A stretch of 64,000 nucleotides of DNA from Sphingomonas faeni (GTDB taxonomy: Bacteria > Pseudomonadota > Alphaproteobacteria > Sphingomonadales > Sphingomonadaceae): contig NZ_JANBVH010000013.1 in assembly GCF_024273235.1 (NCBI RefSeq), forward strand, positions 1-64,000. The letters run 5' to 3'. This document shows, piece by piece, positions 17,685 to 33,074 of this stretch. The translations under genes and the position numbers were made by a program. How positions within the stretch are numbered: the stretch's first letter is position 1; each line of letters opens with the position of its first letter. The notes beneath the pieces were generated by a model, which made no database searches, was not told the DNA's origin, and saw nothing but the letters and a program-made list of their open reading frames with translations.

Positions 17685-18404
17685 TCAGCCGTCGGTGGAG
17701 TCGGGCGTCGTCACCGCGTCGGCAACCGGAGCGACGTCGCCGGCTGGCGTCACCTCGTCGGCGAAACCGGCCTTGGCGAACCGCTCGGGCAGCGGCGCTT
17801 CGGCGAGCACGTCGGGCTTGCCCGGACGCGGCACGATCAGCCGCTGCGCGTGGAGCATCATGCCGAGCCCGTCCGCCTTGCCGTACACGCCGTCGCCGAC
17901 CACCGGCGCGCCGAGTCCGCTCGCGGCGTGGACGCGGATCTGGTGCGTGCGGCCGGTCTCGGGCAGGAATTCGACCAGCGAGCGGCCGTCCTTGATCTCG
18001 AGCACGCGCCACTTGGTCCGCGACTTCTTGCCGTCCGGGTCCTCGACCATCCGCCAGCCGGTTTCGGCGGTGCTGACCTTGCCGAGCGCCATCTCGATCA
18101 GGCCGGACGTGCCCTCGACCACGCCGTCGAGCAGCGCGACGTAGCGCTTCGAGACGAGGCCCTGCTCGAACGCCTGCTGCAACCGGGCATGCGCCTTCGG
18201 GTTGCGCGACAGGAGCAGGCAGCCGCTCGTGTCGCGGTCGAGCCGGTGCACGGGCTTGGGCCAGCGCTGAAAGCCGAACTTCAGGCTTTCGAGATGATTT
18301 TCCAGGCTCAGCGAGCCATCGCGGGGCGGATCGACCGGCAGCCCTGCGGGCTTGTCGATTACCAGGGCCTCGCCGTCGAGGAAGAGTACGCGTTCACCAT
18401 GCAT
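17685..18404 (-). CDS. RluA-family pseudouridine synthase
   Basis: 239 aa. It isomerises uridine to pseudouridine in rRNA or tRNA. The catalytic Asp is in VHRLDRDTSGCLLLSRN. Other family motifs are VIDKPAGLPV near the N-terminus and LPETGRTHQIRVHAA. There is no S4 domain in the chosen frame, which fits small RluA/RluC-like members. The ATG at 18404 is preceded by AAGGG; the open frame extends to 18509 without good support. The exact target nucleotide cannot be told from sequence. Confidence 0.85.
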   Translation of the reverse strand: MHGERVLFLDGEALVIDKPAGLPVDPPRDGSLSLENHLESLKFGFQRWPKPVHRLDRDTSGCLLLSRNPKAHARLQQAFEQGLVSKRYVALLDGVVEGTSGLIEMALGKVSTAETGWRMVEDPDGKKSRTKWRVLEIKDGRSLVEFLPETGRTHQIRVHAASGLGAPVVGDGVYGKADGLGMMLHAQRLIVPRPGKPDVLAEAPLPERFAKAGFADEVTPAGDVAPVADAVTTPDSTDG

Positions 18405-18451
18405 GCCGCCGCCCTTGCCATCATTAGCGTCTGCGTGCCAGAGCCGTCGCG

Positions 18452-19201
18452 ATGTTGCACCGTATAGTTGCCCTTGTGCTGGTCCTGGCACCGACCGTCG
18501 CCGAGGCACAATTGTGCGAAGGCCAGAGCGCCGCGATCAGCGCCGATGGCCGTGCGTTCGGGCATTTGCCCTATGGCGATGCGCCCGAAAGCGAGCTGGT
18601 CACGCTACCGTCGGAGTATTCGGTGGGCAATCCGTGCGTGGTGCGTGCCGACATGCTGCCCGATCTGTTGCGGCTGTTCGCAGCGGCGCAGGGCGATCCC
18701 TCGGTGATGGGCCAGCTTCGCGCGCTGTCGTGCCAGCGATCGATCGCCCGCCAGCGCAGCGTCTTCTGCCGGGGCGAGATCAGCAGCGCGGCCGATCGCG
18801 CGATCTCAGTCGCTCCGCCGGGGTATAGCGAGCATTCGACCGGCTATGCGCTGGATTTCGCGGTGCGGCCGGCGAACGGGTGTCCCGATGCGGAGGCGTG
18901 CATGGCCGCGACCCCTGCCGCGCGTTGGCTTCGCCTGAACGCCCCGTGGTTCGGGTTCGAACAGAGCTTTCCGGGTGGGAACAAGCAGCATGTGAAGTGG
19001 GAGCCCTGGCATTGGCGCTGGGTCGGGGCGAGCGAGAATGCGCCTGGGGCGGCGAAGGCGCGGTTCGTGTTTTCTCGCGCGCGGCGGTTGTATCCGGCCG
19101 ATCCGGGGGTTGTGCCGCTGGTGGTGAAGTTCAGCGCACCGCCGCCGCTACCCACGCCGGTTGCGCCACCGCCGTCTCGGTCGAAGAAGAAGCGCCGCTG
19201 A
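18452..19201 (+). CDS. M15-family D-Ala-D-Ala carboxypeptidase, exported
   Basis: 249 aa with a signal peptide (first ~18 residues ending AEAQ). The VanY/M15B zinc site is visible as GYSEHSTGYALDFAV (SxHxxGxAxD) and EPWHWRWVG (ExxHW). This predicts a periplasmic peptidase trimming the terminal D-Ala of peptidoglycan peptides. Six or more Cys residues suggest disulfides. The tail is Pro-rich and ends with KKKRR. It is divergent from the pseudouridine synthase gene, with only ~47 bases between starts. Confidence 0.85.
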   Translation: MLHRIVALVLVLAPTVAEAQLCEGQSAAISADGRAFGHLPYGDAPESELVTLPSEYSVGNPCVVRADMLPDLLRLFAAAQGDPSVMGQLRALSCQRSIARQRSVFCRGEISSAADRAISVAPPGYSEHSTGYALDFAVRPANGCPDAEACMAATPAARWLRLNAPWFGFEQSFPGGNKQHVKWEPWHWRWVGASENAPGAAKARFVFSRARRLYPADPGVVPLVVKFSAPPPLPTPVAPPPSRSKKKRR

Positions 19202-19214
19202 CGCCAAAGGATTT

Positions 19215-19342
19215 GATCCTCCCCCGCCAGGGGGAGGTGGCTGGCCCTTGCCAGACGGAGGGGGGAGGAAAGGGAAACGTAAGTTGCGCTTGCCTCCCCC
19301 TCCGTCACCTTCGGTGCCACCTCCCCGTGGCGGGGGAGGATC
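19215..19342. repeat. Family A palindromic repeat, copy 2
   Basis: Same architecture as 13209-13335, with arms GATCCTCCCCCGCCAGGGGG and CCCCGTGGCGGGGGAGGATC. It lies between two convergent gene ends (M15 peptidase and hemerythrin-like), where it could act as a bidirectional attenuator. Confidence 0.85.
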
Positions 19343-19369
19343 GGTTCAATCAGCGATCCTGCAGCCCGA

Positions 19370-19867
19370 TCAGTGCAGCACCGCTCCGCCCGGGCGCACC
19401 ACGCCGTCGCGCAACGCATGATCGTACAGGATCTCGGTCTCGAGCATCACCTGGCTCGACAGCCGGTCGAGCATCGACTCCGCCTGGACGCCGAACTTTT
19501 CCCATTCGCCTGGCTTGATGACCGGCAACCAGCGGCCGATGAACGCTTTCCAGTCGGACCGGAGGATGTCGAGATTCTCCTCCATCGTCGCGATCGTGTC
19601 TGGCGAATATTTCGCCTCCATCGCCACCACGGTGCGGTCGATCACTTCGTCCTCGAGGTCGAGATGCCTAGCGACAGTGACCGCGAGTTCGATCAGCTTT
19701 CGCGAGGCGAGGCCACTATGTTCGCGAGAGCCCTGCGCCAAGTCGGCGAGGACGATGCACTGCTCGGCGATCTGCTTGTGATCGTCGATCAACTGCGCCC
19801 AGTTCGCGCGATCCTTGTCCGAGGCCGCGTGGACCATCACCCTGTCGCTTGTCACCTTGTCGTTCAT
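19370..19867 (-). CDS. Hemerythrin-like helical protein
   Basis: 165 aa, predicted all-helical. Segments IDDHKQIAEQC, TVARHLDLEDEVI and an HxxxE-type pair resemble the iron-ligating positions of hemerythrin/HHE domains. Only some of the usual His ligands are evident, so di-iron binding is uncertain. The frame is open upstream, but the conserved part and a GGGGGA Shine-Dalgarno-like stretch support the ATG at 19867. It is divergent from rpoB and shares the 392-base intergenic region with it. Confidence 0.55.
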   Translation of the reverse strand: MNDKVTSDRVMVHAASDKDRANWAQLIDDHKQIAEQCIVLADLAQGSREHSGLASRKLIELAVTVARHLDLEDEVIDRTVVAMEAKYSPDTIATMEENLDILRSDWKAFIGRWLPVIKPGEWEKFGVQAESMLDRLSSQVMLETEILYDHALRDGVVRPGGAVLH

Positions 19868-20031
19868 CCTGCCGTATCCCCCGTACGTATACGATCGACG
19901 CCTTACTGCGGATGCGCCTAGCGGTGCAGGCGATCCACAATCTATAGTATATTCGTCACTGTCGACGTTCCAAAACGACCCATTTCGAGATCCCGCGGCC
20001 GGGTATCGCGTCACATATCGACATGCGCCCT

Positions 20032-20060
20032 TTGACAGGACGCCGTGCCGCGCCTATATC
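20032..20060 (+). promoter_or_regulatory. Candidate rpoBC promoter
   Basis: TTGACA at 20032-20037 and TATATC at 20055-20060 are separated by exactly 17 bases, a near-consensus housekeeping promoter. Transcription would start near 20067 and give a ~190-base rpoB leader. Confidence 0.7.
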
Positions 20061-20192
20061 CGCCTCTCACCACAGCATCCGGGAAATGACATGCCGTCGC
20101 GCAGCGTGTCGATCGTATTGGATACCGAGGTTTCATACGCTGAGAGCCGCCGCACACGATGCGCGCGGCCTTTCTGCGTTAACGTGCGTCCC

Positions 20193-20210
20193 GCTTAGGG
20201 GTTCCTAAGC
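20193..20210 (+). promoter_or_regulatory. Perfect hairpin in the rpoB leader
   Basis: GCTTAGG (20193-20199), loop GGTT, CCTAAGC (20204-20210). It has no T-run after it, so it is not a classical terminator. It may be an attenuation or RNase processing element in the leader. Confidence 0.55.
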
Positions 20211-20259
20211 ACGAATTTACGGCTGACCCGATCAGTTTTTATAGGGCGAAATAAAACCT

Positions 20260-24414
<4,155 letters not shown>

Positions 24415-24423
24415 TTCCTTTGC

Positions 24424-24557
24424 CCTCCCCTCCCGCTCGCGGGAGGGGACCGAGGGGTGGGCTCCCGGCCGGCAGCGAAGCGCGACGTCGATGCCGGGCG
24501 CCCACCCCCTCCCAGCCTGAAGAGGCTGGGCCCCTCCCCCTCCCGCAAGCGGTAGGG
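24424..24557. repeat. Palindromic repeat between rpoB and rpoC
   Basis: Outer arms are CCCTCCCCTCCCGCTCGCGG and CCCCTCCCCCTCCCGCAAGCGG-like sequence, with inner arms GGGGTGGGCTCCCGGCCGGC / GCCGGGCGCCCACCCCC and a further CCCAGCCTGAAGAGGCTGGG hairpin. It fills most of the rpoB-rpoC gap. Related sequence is present at 57105-57270. Confidence 0.75.
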
Positions 24558-24583
24558 GGGAAGATTTTTCCTAAGGACAGCTC

Positions 24584-28870
<4,287 letters not shown>

Positions 28871-28908
28871 TCGGTTTCGTCGGACGCCTAGGCGCTGACT
28901 AAGGAAAA

Positions 28909-28943
28909 GGCCGCCGTCCGGGACACCGGGCGGCGGCCTTTTT
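28909..28943 (+). terminator. Intrinsic terminator after rpoC
   Basis: A 13-bp stem (28909-28921 with 28926-28938, one T-G pair) with loop GACA, followed by five T residues (28939-28943). It lies 38 bases after the rpoC stop. Confidence 0.93.
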
Positions 28944-28965
28944 CGTTCGCGCGCGAACGGCCCCC

Positions 28966-29022
28966 TTCCCTCTCCCAGCGGGAGAGGGAGAGACGCCGAA
29001 GGCGACGAAGGGTGAGGGCACG
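28966..29022. repeat. GC-rich repeat downstream of rpoC
   Basis: CTTCCCTCTCCCAGCGGGAG folds with AGGGAGAG and is followed by GGGTGAGGGCACGCG. The same building blocks appear in the larger element at 52012-52147 (GGGTGAGGGCACGC and CCCTCTCCC), so this looks like a half copy. Confidence 0.6.
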
Positions 29023-29150
29023 CGTATGGGCGCCAGCCGTCCGATTTCCACGATGCGGCGACCCAGCCCCGACCTCCGGCGAATGAACTCTTGGTCATCA
29101 GGCCGCTGACATGTTGCGGGGCGGGCGCGGTACGGCTAGGCGAACGGCCG

Positions 29151-29939
29151 ATGCGGTCGGCGTACCATCCTTCGTCGAGCGAGACGCGCGTTTCCACGCG
29201 ACGTCGCAGTGCCGCGTTCGTGCTGACGGTGATCGCGCACATCCTGATCATCCTGCTGCTGTTGCGGCTGGCCCCGTCGGCGGTCGTCAAGCCGGAGGAA
29301 CGGCGCGATCCAGTGACGTTCCAGATGGCGCCCGATCAGAGCACGCCTACCCCGGCGAAGCGCACGCCGTCGCCGACCAAGCAGAAGCGGGCCAGCGGCG
29401 GCTCACCACCACGGGCGGCACCGCGCGCCGAGTCCGCGCAGGCGCCCCCTGCCCCGCCGAAATCTCCGCCCCCACTGCCGATCAAGATGCTGGGCGGGAT
29501 GGAGATGTTCGATGCGGCGGATATCTCGAAGATGCCCGCGCATCCCGAAGACCAGCTTGCGGGCGGGGATGGGGGGAGCGGGACGGGGAAGGGTCAGGAC
29601 AGTGGTTCGGCCTATGGTCCTGGCGAAGGGCCGGGCGGGCAGCGGCTGTACAACGCCGAATGGTACCGCGAGCCCACCCATGCCGAGCTAGCCGAGTTCC
29701 TGCCCAACGGTGCGCCGCCGGGCGGCTGGGCGCTGATCGCGTGCAAGACGATCGCGAACTACCAGGTCGAGAATTGCCGGTCGCTCGGCGAATCCCCGGT
29801 TGGATCGGGGCTCTCCCGCGCGATGCGGCAGAGCGCCTGGCAGTTTCGCATCCGCCCGCCCCGCATCAACGGCAAGCCGATGATCGGCGCCTGGGTCAAG
29901 ATCCGGATCGACTTCACGCAGGGGGGCGACAAGAAATAG
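29151..29939 (+). CDS. TonB-like energy-transducer protein
   Basis: 262 aa. The N-terminus is basic, then a single membrane anchor (AAFVLTVIAHILIILLLLRL, ~25-44). A Pro/Ala/Lys-rich periplasmic linker (TPTPAKRTPSPTKQ, PPAPPKSPPPLPIK) and a Gly/Ser-rich stretch follow. The C-terminal domain of ~90 residues ends QFRIRPPRINGKPMIGAWVK, which matches TonB C-terminal box architecture. No exbB or exbD is adjacent, so the partner complex is unknown. The start at 29151 is weakly supported; GTG or ATG codons upstream are possible. Confidence 0.65.
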   Translation: MRSAYHPSSSETRVSTRRRSAAFVLTVIAHILIILLLLRLAPSAVVKPEERRDPVTFQMAPDQSTPTPAKRTPSPTKQKRASGGSPPRAAPRAESAQAPPAPPKSPPPLPIKMLGGMEMFDAADISKMPAHPEDQLAGGDGGSGTGKGQDSGSAYGPGEGPGGQRLYNAEWYREPTHAELAEFLPNGAPPGGWALIACKTIANYQVENCRSLGESPVGSGLSRAMRQSAWQFRIRPPRINGKPMIGAWVKIRIDFTQGGDKK

Positions 29940-30016
29940 TCGTGTGCCACGGGCCATTCCGCAGAAATATCGCCGACGCTCTGGAAATCCGGACCGACCA
30001 CGGGCATTTTTAGATC

Positions 30017-30388
30017 ATGACGACCGATCCCAGCGACAAACCGCCCTCGCTTGCCCGTGCAACGCGGACGAGCGTGATGCTGAGCGCGGATGTGTTTCGC
30101 GTCGACCAGGACGGCGCCAGCCAGCACCGCGTCACCAACATCTCGGAAACCGGCCTCTGCATCGCGCAGGCCGGGGACCTCGTGGCGGGCACCGTCGTCG
30201 TCGTCGCGATCGGGTCGGTCGCACCCGCCGCCGCCAACGTGGTGTGGGTCCGGAGCGGGCTGGCGGGGCTGGCGTTCCAGAAACCCATCGACGTCTCCGA
30301 AGCGCGGCGCCGGCGGGCATCCGGCAGCACCTTGCGCGCGCCCGCCGCCGGCTGGCTCACCGAACTCAACAACCCCTATAAGAGCTGA
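30017..30388 (+). CDS. PilZ-domain protein
   Basis: 123 aa, one PilZ domain. The c-di-GMP-binding pattern is visible as RATRTS (an RxxxR-like site) near residue 14 and NISETG ((D/N)xSxxG) at ~42-47. The strand WVRSGLAGLAFQKPID follows. It is a likely cytoplasmic c-di-GMP effector. The GGDEF-EAL protein at 4515 is a candidate source or sink of the signal, but they are not neighbours. It converges on the phosphoesterase gene with one base between stops. Confidence 0.8.
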   Translation: MTTDPSDKPPSLARATRTSVMLSADVFRVDQDGASQHRVTNISETGLCIAQAGDLVAGTVVVVAIGSVAPAAANVVWVRSGLAGLAFQKPIDVSEARRRRASGSTLRAPAAGWLTELNNPYKS

Positions 30389-30389
30389 C

Positions 30390-31136
30390 CTACAGCGTCC
30401 GCGGCACCGTCACGAACCGCCCACCTTCGACGCGGATCTCGTTGAACGCGGGTGGACTGCCGCGGGTGCGCTTCGACAAGGTGCCCGCGCCGATCATCCG
30501 GATCGTCCGACCTTCGCGTTCTATGGGAATGTCGAACGGATCGTGGACATGCCCCGACAACACCGCATGCGCACCAGCCTCCGCCAGCGCAGACAGCGCC
30601 GCGTCGCCGTGACGCGTCTTCGCGGTCCCGGTCGTGCCGCCTTCGATCAGCGGATGATGCGCGCCGATGAAGATCAGGTTGCCCTTCGGCACGTCCGCGA
30701 CCATCGCCAGCGCGCGCTTGAGCGAGCCGGGGCTCACGCGCCCCTTCGACCAGTTCCACCGCCATTGCGCCCGCGCGGTCGTCTTCAGCGGCACCACCGT
30801 GACACCGGGCAACTCCAGCGGCCGCTCGATCATCTGCTCCACCGCGGCATAGCGTTGATAGGGCGAGAACAACCGCCGGAACGGGTCCCAGTAATAGGGG
30901 ATGTCGTGGTTGCCGACTTCCAGCGTCACCGGCACGCCGAGCGACCGCAGCCAGTCGCCACCCTGTTGGAACTCGTCCTTGGTCGCACGCATCGTCAAAT
31001 CGCCGGTCATGATAACCGCGTCCGGCTTTTCCTGCGCGACGCAATCGGAGAACCAGGCGATCGCCGCCGGATCCTCCGCGCCGAAATGGACGTCGCTGAC
31101 GTGGAACAGCTTCAGTGTAGGGCCCCCCATCGTCAT
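30390..31136 (-). CDS. Calcineurin-like metallophosphoesterase
   Basis: 248 aa. The di-metal site is intact: SDVHFG (DxH), TGDLTMRA (GDxxxR), GNHDIPYYW (GNHD), a His in IGAHHPL and GHVHDPF (GHxH). It is likely cytoplasmic, since no signal peptide is seen. The substrate is unknown; related proteins act on cyclic nucleotides, nucleotides or phospholipids. The ATG at 31136 lies one base after the stop of the catalase-family gene on the same strand, so they form a two-gene operon. Confidence 0.85.
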   Translation of the reverse strand: MTMGGPTLKLFHVSDVHFGAEDPAAIAWFSDCVAQEKPDAVIMTGDLTMRATKDEFQQGGDWLRSLGVPVTLEVGNHDIPYYWDPFRRLFSPYQRYAAVEQMIERPLELPGVTVVPLKTTARAQWRWNWSKGRVSPGSLKRALAMVADVPKGNLIFIGAHHPLIEGGTTGTAKTRHGDAALSALAEAGAHAVLSGHVHDPFDIPIEREGRTIRMIGAGTLSKRTRGSPPAFNEIRVEGGRFVTVPRTL

Positions 31137-31137
31137 G

Positions 31138-32232
31138 TCAGGCGAGTTCGGCCAGCTTCGCCGGCTCGTGCATCGGGCAGCCGTTGAAATTACCGCGGAA
31201 GCTTGCCGACTGCTTGTAGGTGTCCTTGCGCACGCGGTTCACCCCGCCGAGCGGCTGGTGCGCGGTGATACCGTGCCAGATGCTGTACGACAGCGCGTCG
31301 TCGGTTTGGTCGGTGACGCCCTGCTCCCACGAAAGCTGCGCAGGCACGTCCAGCGTGGCGACGGTCACGAACGGGCTCTCCGCCTCGTCCCAGACCACCG
31401 ATGCGTCCTCGATCGGCATCTTTTCGAGATCGGTGTTGAGCTGCACGCGGAACTCCCATTTGCCGCCATGCTCGACCAGTTCCTCGCGGACGACTTCGCG
31501 CAAGGCGTCCGGGCGTGCGGTGATGTCGACCAGATCGCCGGTCAGCCGGGTCAGCTCGGGCGAGACCGGGAACAGCGCGACCTTCGCGATATAGTCGCCG
31601 AAGCGGAACGGCGTCTGCGAATAATAGGTCTCGCCGAGCGGATGGACGGGCTTGGCGCCACCGAGCGTGGTCAGCGTCGCCGACTTGCCGCCAACCGCCT
31701 CGAGCGCGGACTCGACGACGCGGAAGGTGGCCGACATCGCCTTCTTCACGCCCTCGAACCGATCGGTCGTCTTCGCCAGCAGCTTCAGGTTCTTGGCGAA
31801 AGACTTGGGGTCCGCCGCGGAAAAGGCCGGACCGTTGACCATGATGAAGTCCTGCGTCGTGTCGCCTTCCGATCCCGGCAGGCGTGCGCCCTCGACGTCG
31901 AGGATCTTCAGCGCCAGGCCGCGCGGCAGGCTGATGCTGTCGTCGAGGATATCGCCGGCGTTGGTCGAGATGCGGATGATCGCCTCATGCTGGCCCGGCG
32001 TCGCGAAAATGCCCTGTGCGAGTTCGGGCGGAAGGCCATCGGCGACCGTAAACGTGCCGCGCGCGATGCCGTGCGCCTTGGCGTGGACCGACCGGACCGC
32101 ATGGCCGTAATCTTGCGATGTGGTTTCCAGGATCTCCTGGAACGAGTCCTTCATGCTCTGCAACGTATCCTGCTCGTCGGGCGCGATCGTTTCGACGGAC
32201 GGATCGAACCGCACGGGGTTGGTGCTGGGCAT
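31138..32232 (-). CDS. Catalase-family heme protein
   Basis: 364 aa, shorter than monofunctional catalases (~480). It has the catalase-fold opening HAKAHGIARGTFTV with the distal His region, then IRISTNAGDI and FIMVNGPAF. The C-terminal HQPLGGVNRVRKDTYKQSA is typical of the small catalase-related family (SrpA-like). I do not see the classical proximal heme-ligand motif RxFSYxDT, so whether it degrades peroxide is uncertain. It may instead be a peroxygenase or peroxidase. GGAGA precedes the ATG. It is first in an operon with the phosphoesterase. Confidence 0.8.
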   Translation of the reverse strand: MPSTNPVRFDPSVETIAPDEQDTLQSMKDSFQEILETTSQDYGHAVRSVHAKAHGIARGTFTVADGLPPELAQGIFATPGQHEAIIRISTNAGDILDDSISLPRGLALKILDVEGARLPGSEGDTTQDFIMVNGPAFSAADPKSFAKNLKLLAKTTDRFEGVKKAMSATFRVVESALEAVGGKSATLTTLGGAKPVHPLGETYYSQTPFRFGDYIAKVALFPVSPELTRLTGDLVDITARPDALREVVREELVEHGGKWEFRVQLNTDLEKMPIEDASVVWDEAESPFVTVATLDVPAQLSWEQGVTDQTDDALSYSIWHGITAHQPLGGVNRVRKDTYKQSASFRGNFNGCPMHEPAKLAELA

Positions 32233-32357
32233 TGGGGTATCTCCGGTAAGTGCCTAGCGGTAACCCGTTGTGTGGACAGACGTTCCGGTTTCGTTGCCGC
32301 GGCCGGCCGTTGCAAACGATGCGCCCGCAGTCGATGAGAGCGCGCGAAGGAGCCATC

Positions 32358-33032
32358 ATGCATATTCCCACGATCACCGCCCCGACCGTCGCCATCGCCG
32401 GTTCGACCGATCGCTTCCCGGTCCGCCGGATCTTCTGCGTCGGCCAGAACTATGCCGATCACGCGCGCGAGATGGGCTCCGATCCCGATCGACAGGAGCC
32501 GTTCTTCTTCACCAAGCCCGCCGACGCGGTGGTGGAGAACGGCAGCGCCCTGCCCTTCCCGCCCCAAACCGAAGACCTGCATCACGAGGTCGAACTGGTC
32601 GTCGCGCTTGGCGCGGGCGGCAAGGACGTCGCGGTCGCGGATGCGGCGGCGATGATCTTCGGCGCAGGCGTCGGCATCGACCTGACGCGACGCGACCTCC
32701 AGGCGGCGGCAAAGAAGATCGGGCGGCCGTGGGACATGGCAAAGGGTTTCGATCGCTCCGCCCCCGTTGCCGCGCTGACGCCGGGCGTGCCCGCCACATC
32801 GGGCAGCATCGCGCTCGCCATCGACGGCGAAACGCGCCAGTCGGGCGACCTGTCGATGATGATCTGGAGCGTACCCGAGATCATCGCGACGCTGTCGACC
32901 TTCGTCGAGCTGGCGCCCGGCGACCTGATCTTCACCGGTACGCCCGCCGGCGTCGGGCCGATCCGTCGGGGACAAGCCGTGCGCGCGACGATCGACGGGT
33001 GCGAACCGCTCGAGGTGACATTCACCGCCTGA
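32358..33032 (+). CDS. Fumarylacetoacetate/fumarylpyruvate hydrolase-family protein
   Basis: 224 aa FAA hydrolase domain. Motifs visible are CVGQNYADHAREMG, PFFFTKPADAV, the metal ligands in HHEVELVVALG and GVGIDLTRRDLQ, and GDLIFTGTPAGVG near the C-terminus. The pattern is closest to fumarylpyruvate hydrolase or acylpyruvase enzymes, which cleave 2,4-diketo acids to pyruvate or oxaloacetate. The start has a clear GAAGGAG 6 bases upstream, so the longer frame from 32250 was rejected. It is 42 bases before the OFA-type MFS gene and may be co-transcribed. Confidence 0.85.
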   Translation: MHIPTITAPTVAIAGSTDRFPVRRIFCVGQNYADHAREMGSDPDRQEPFFFTKPADAVVENGSALPFPPQTEDLHHEVELVVALGAGGKDVAVADAAAMIFGAGVGIDLTRRDLQAAAKKIGRPWDMAKGFDRSAPVAALTPGVPATSGSIALAIDGETRQSGDLSMMIWSVPEIIATLSTFVELAPGDLIFTGTPAGVGPIRRGQAVRATIDGCEPLEVTFTA

Positions 33033-33074
33033 TCCGCCATCGTCCCCTGCAATAGGTGGGTAAACGGGGGCGGC

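Larger units (their letters stand above)
19868..20259. other. rpoB upstream region
   Basis: A 392-base gene-free interval between the hemerythrin-like gene and rpoB. It holds a good sigma70-type promoter (20032-20060), a possible 35-codon leader frame (20091-20198) and a perfect 7-bp hairpin (20193-20210). No ribosomal protein gene is present. Confidence 0.7.
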
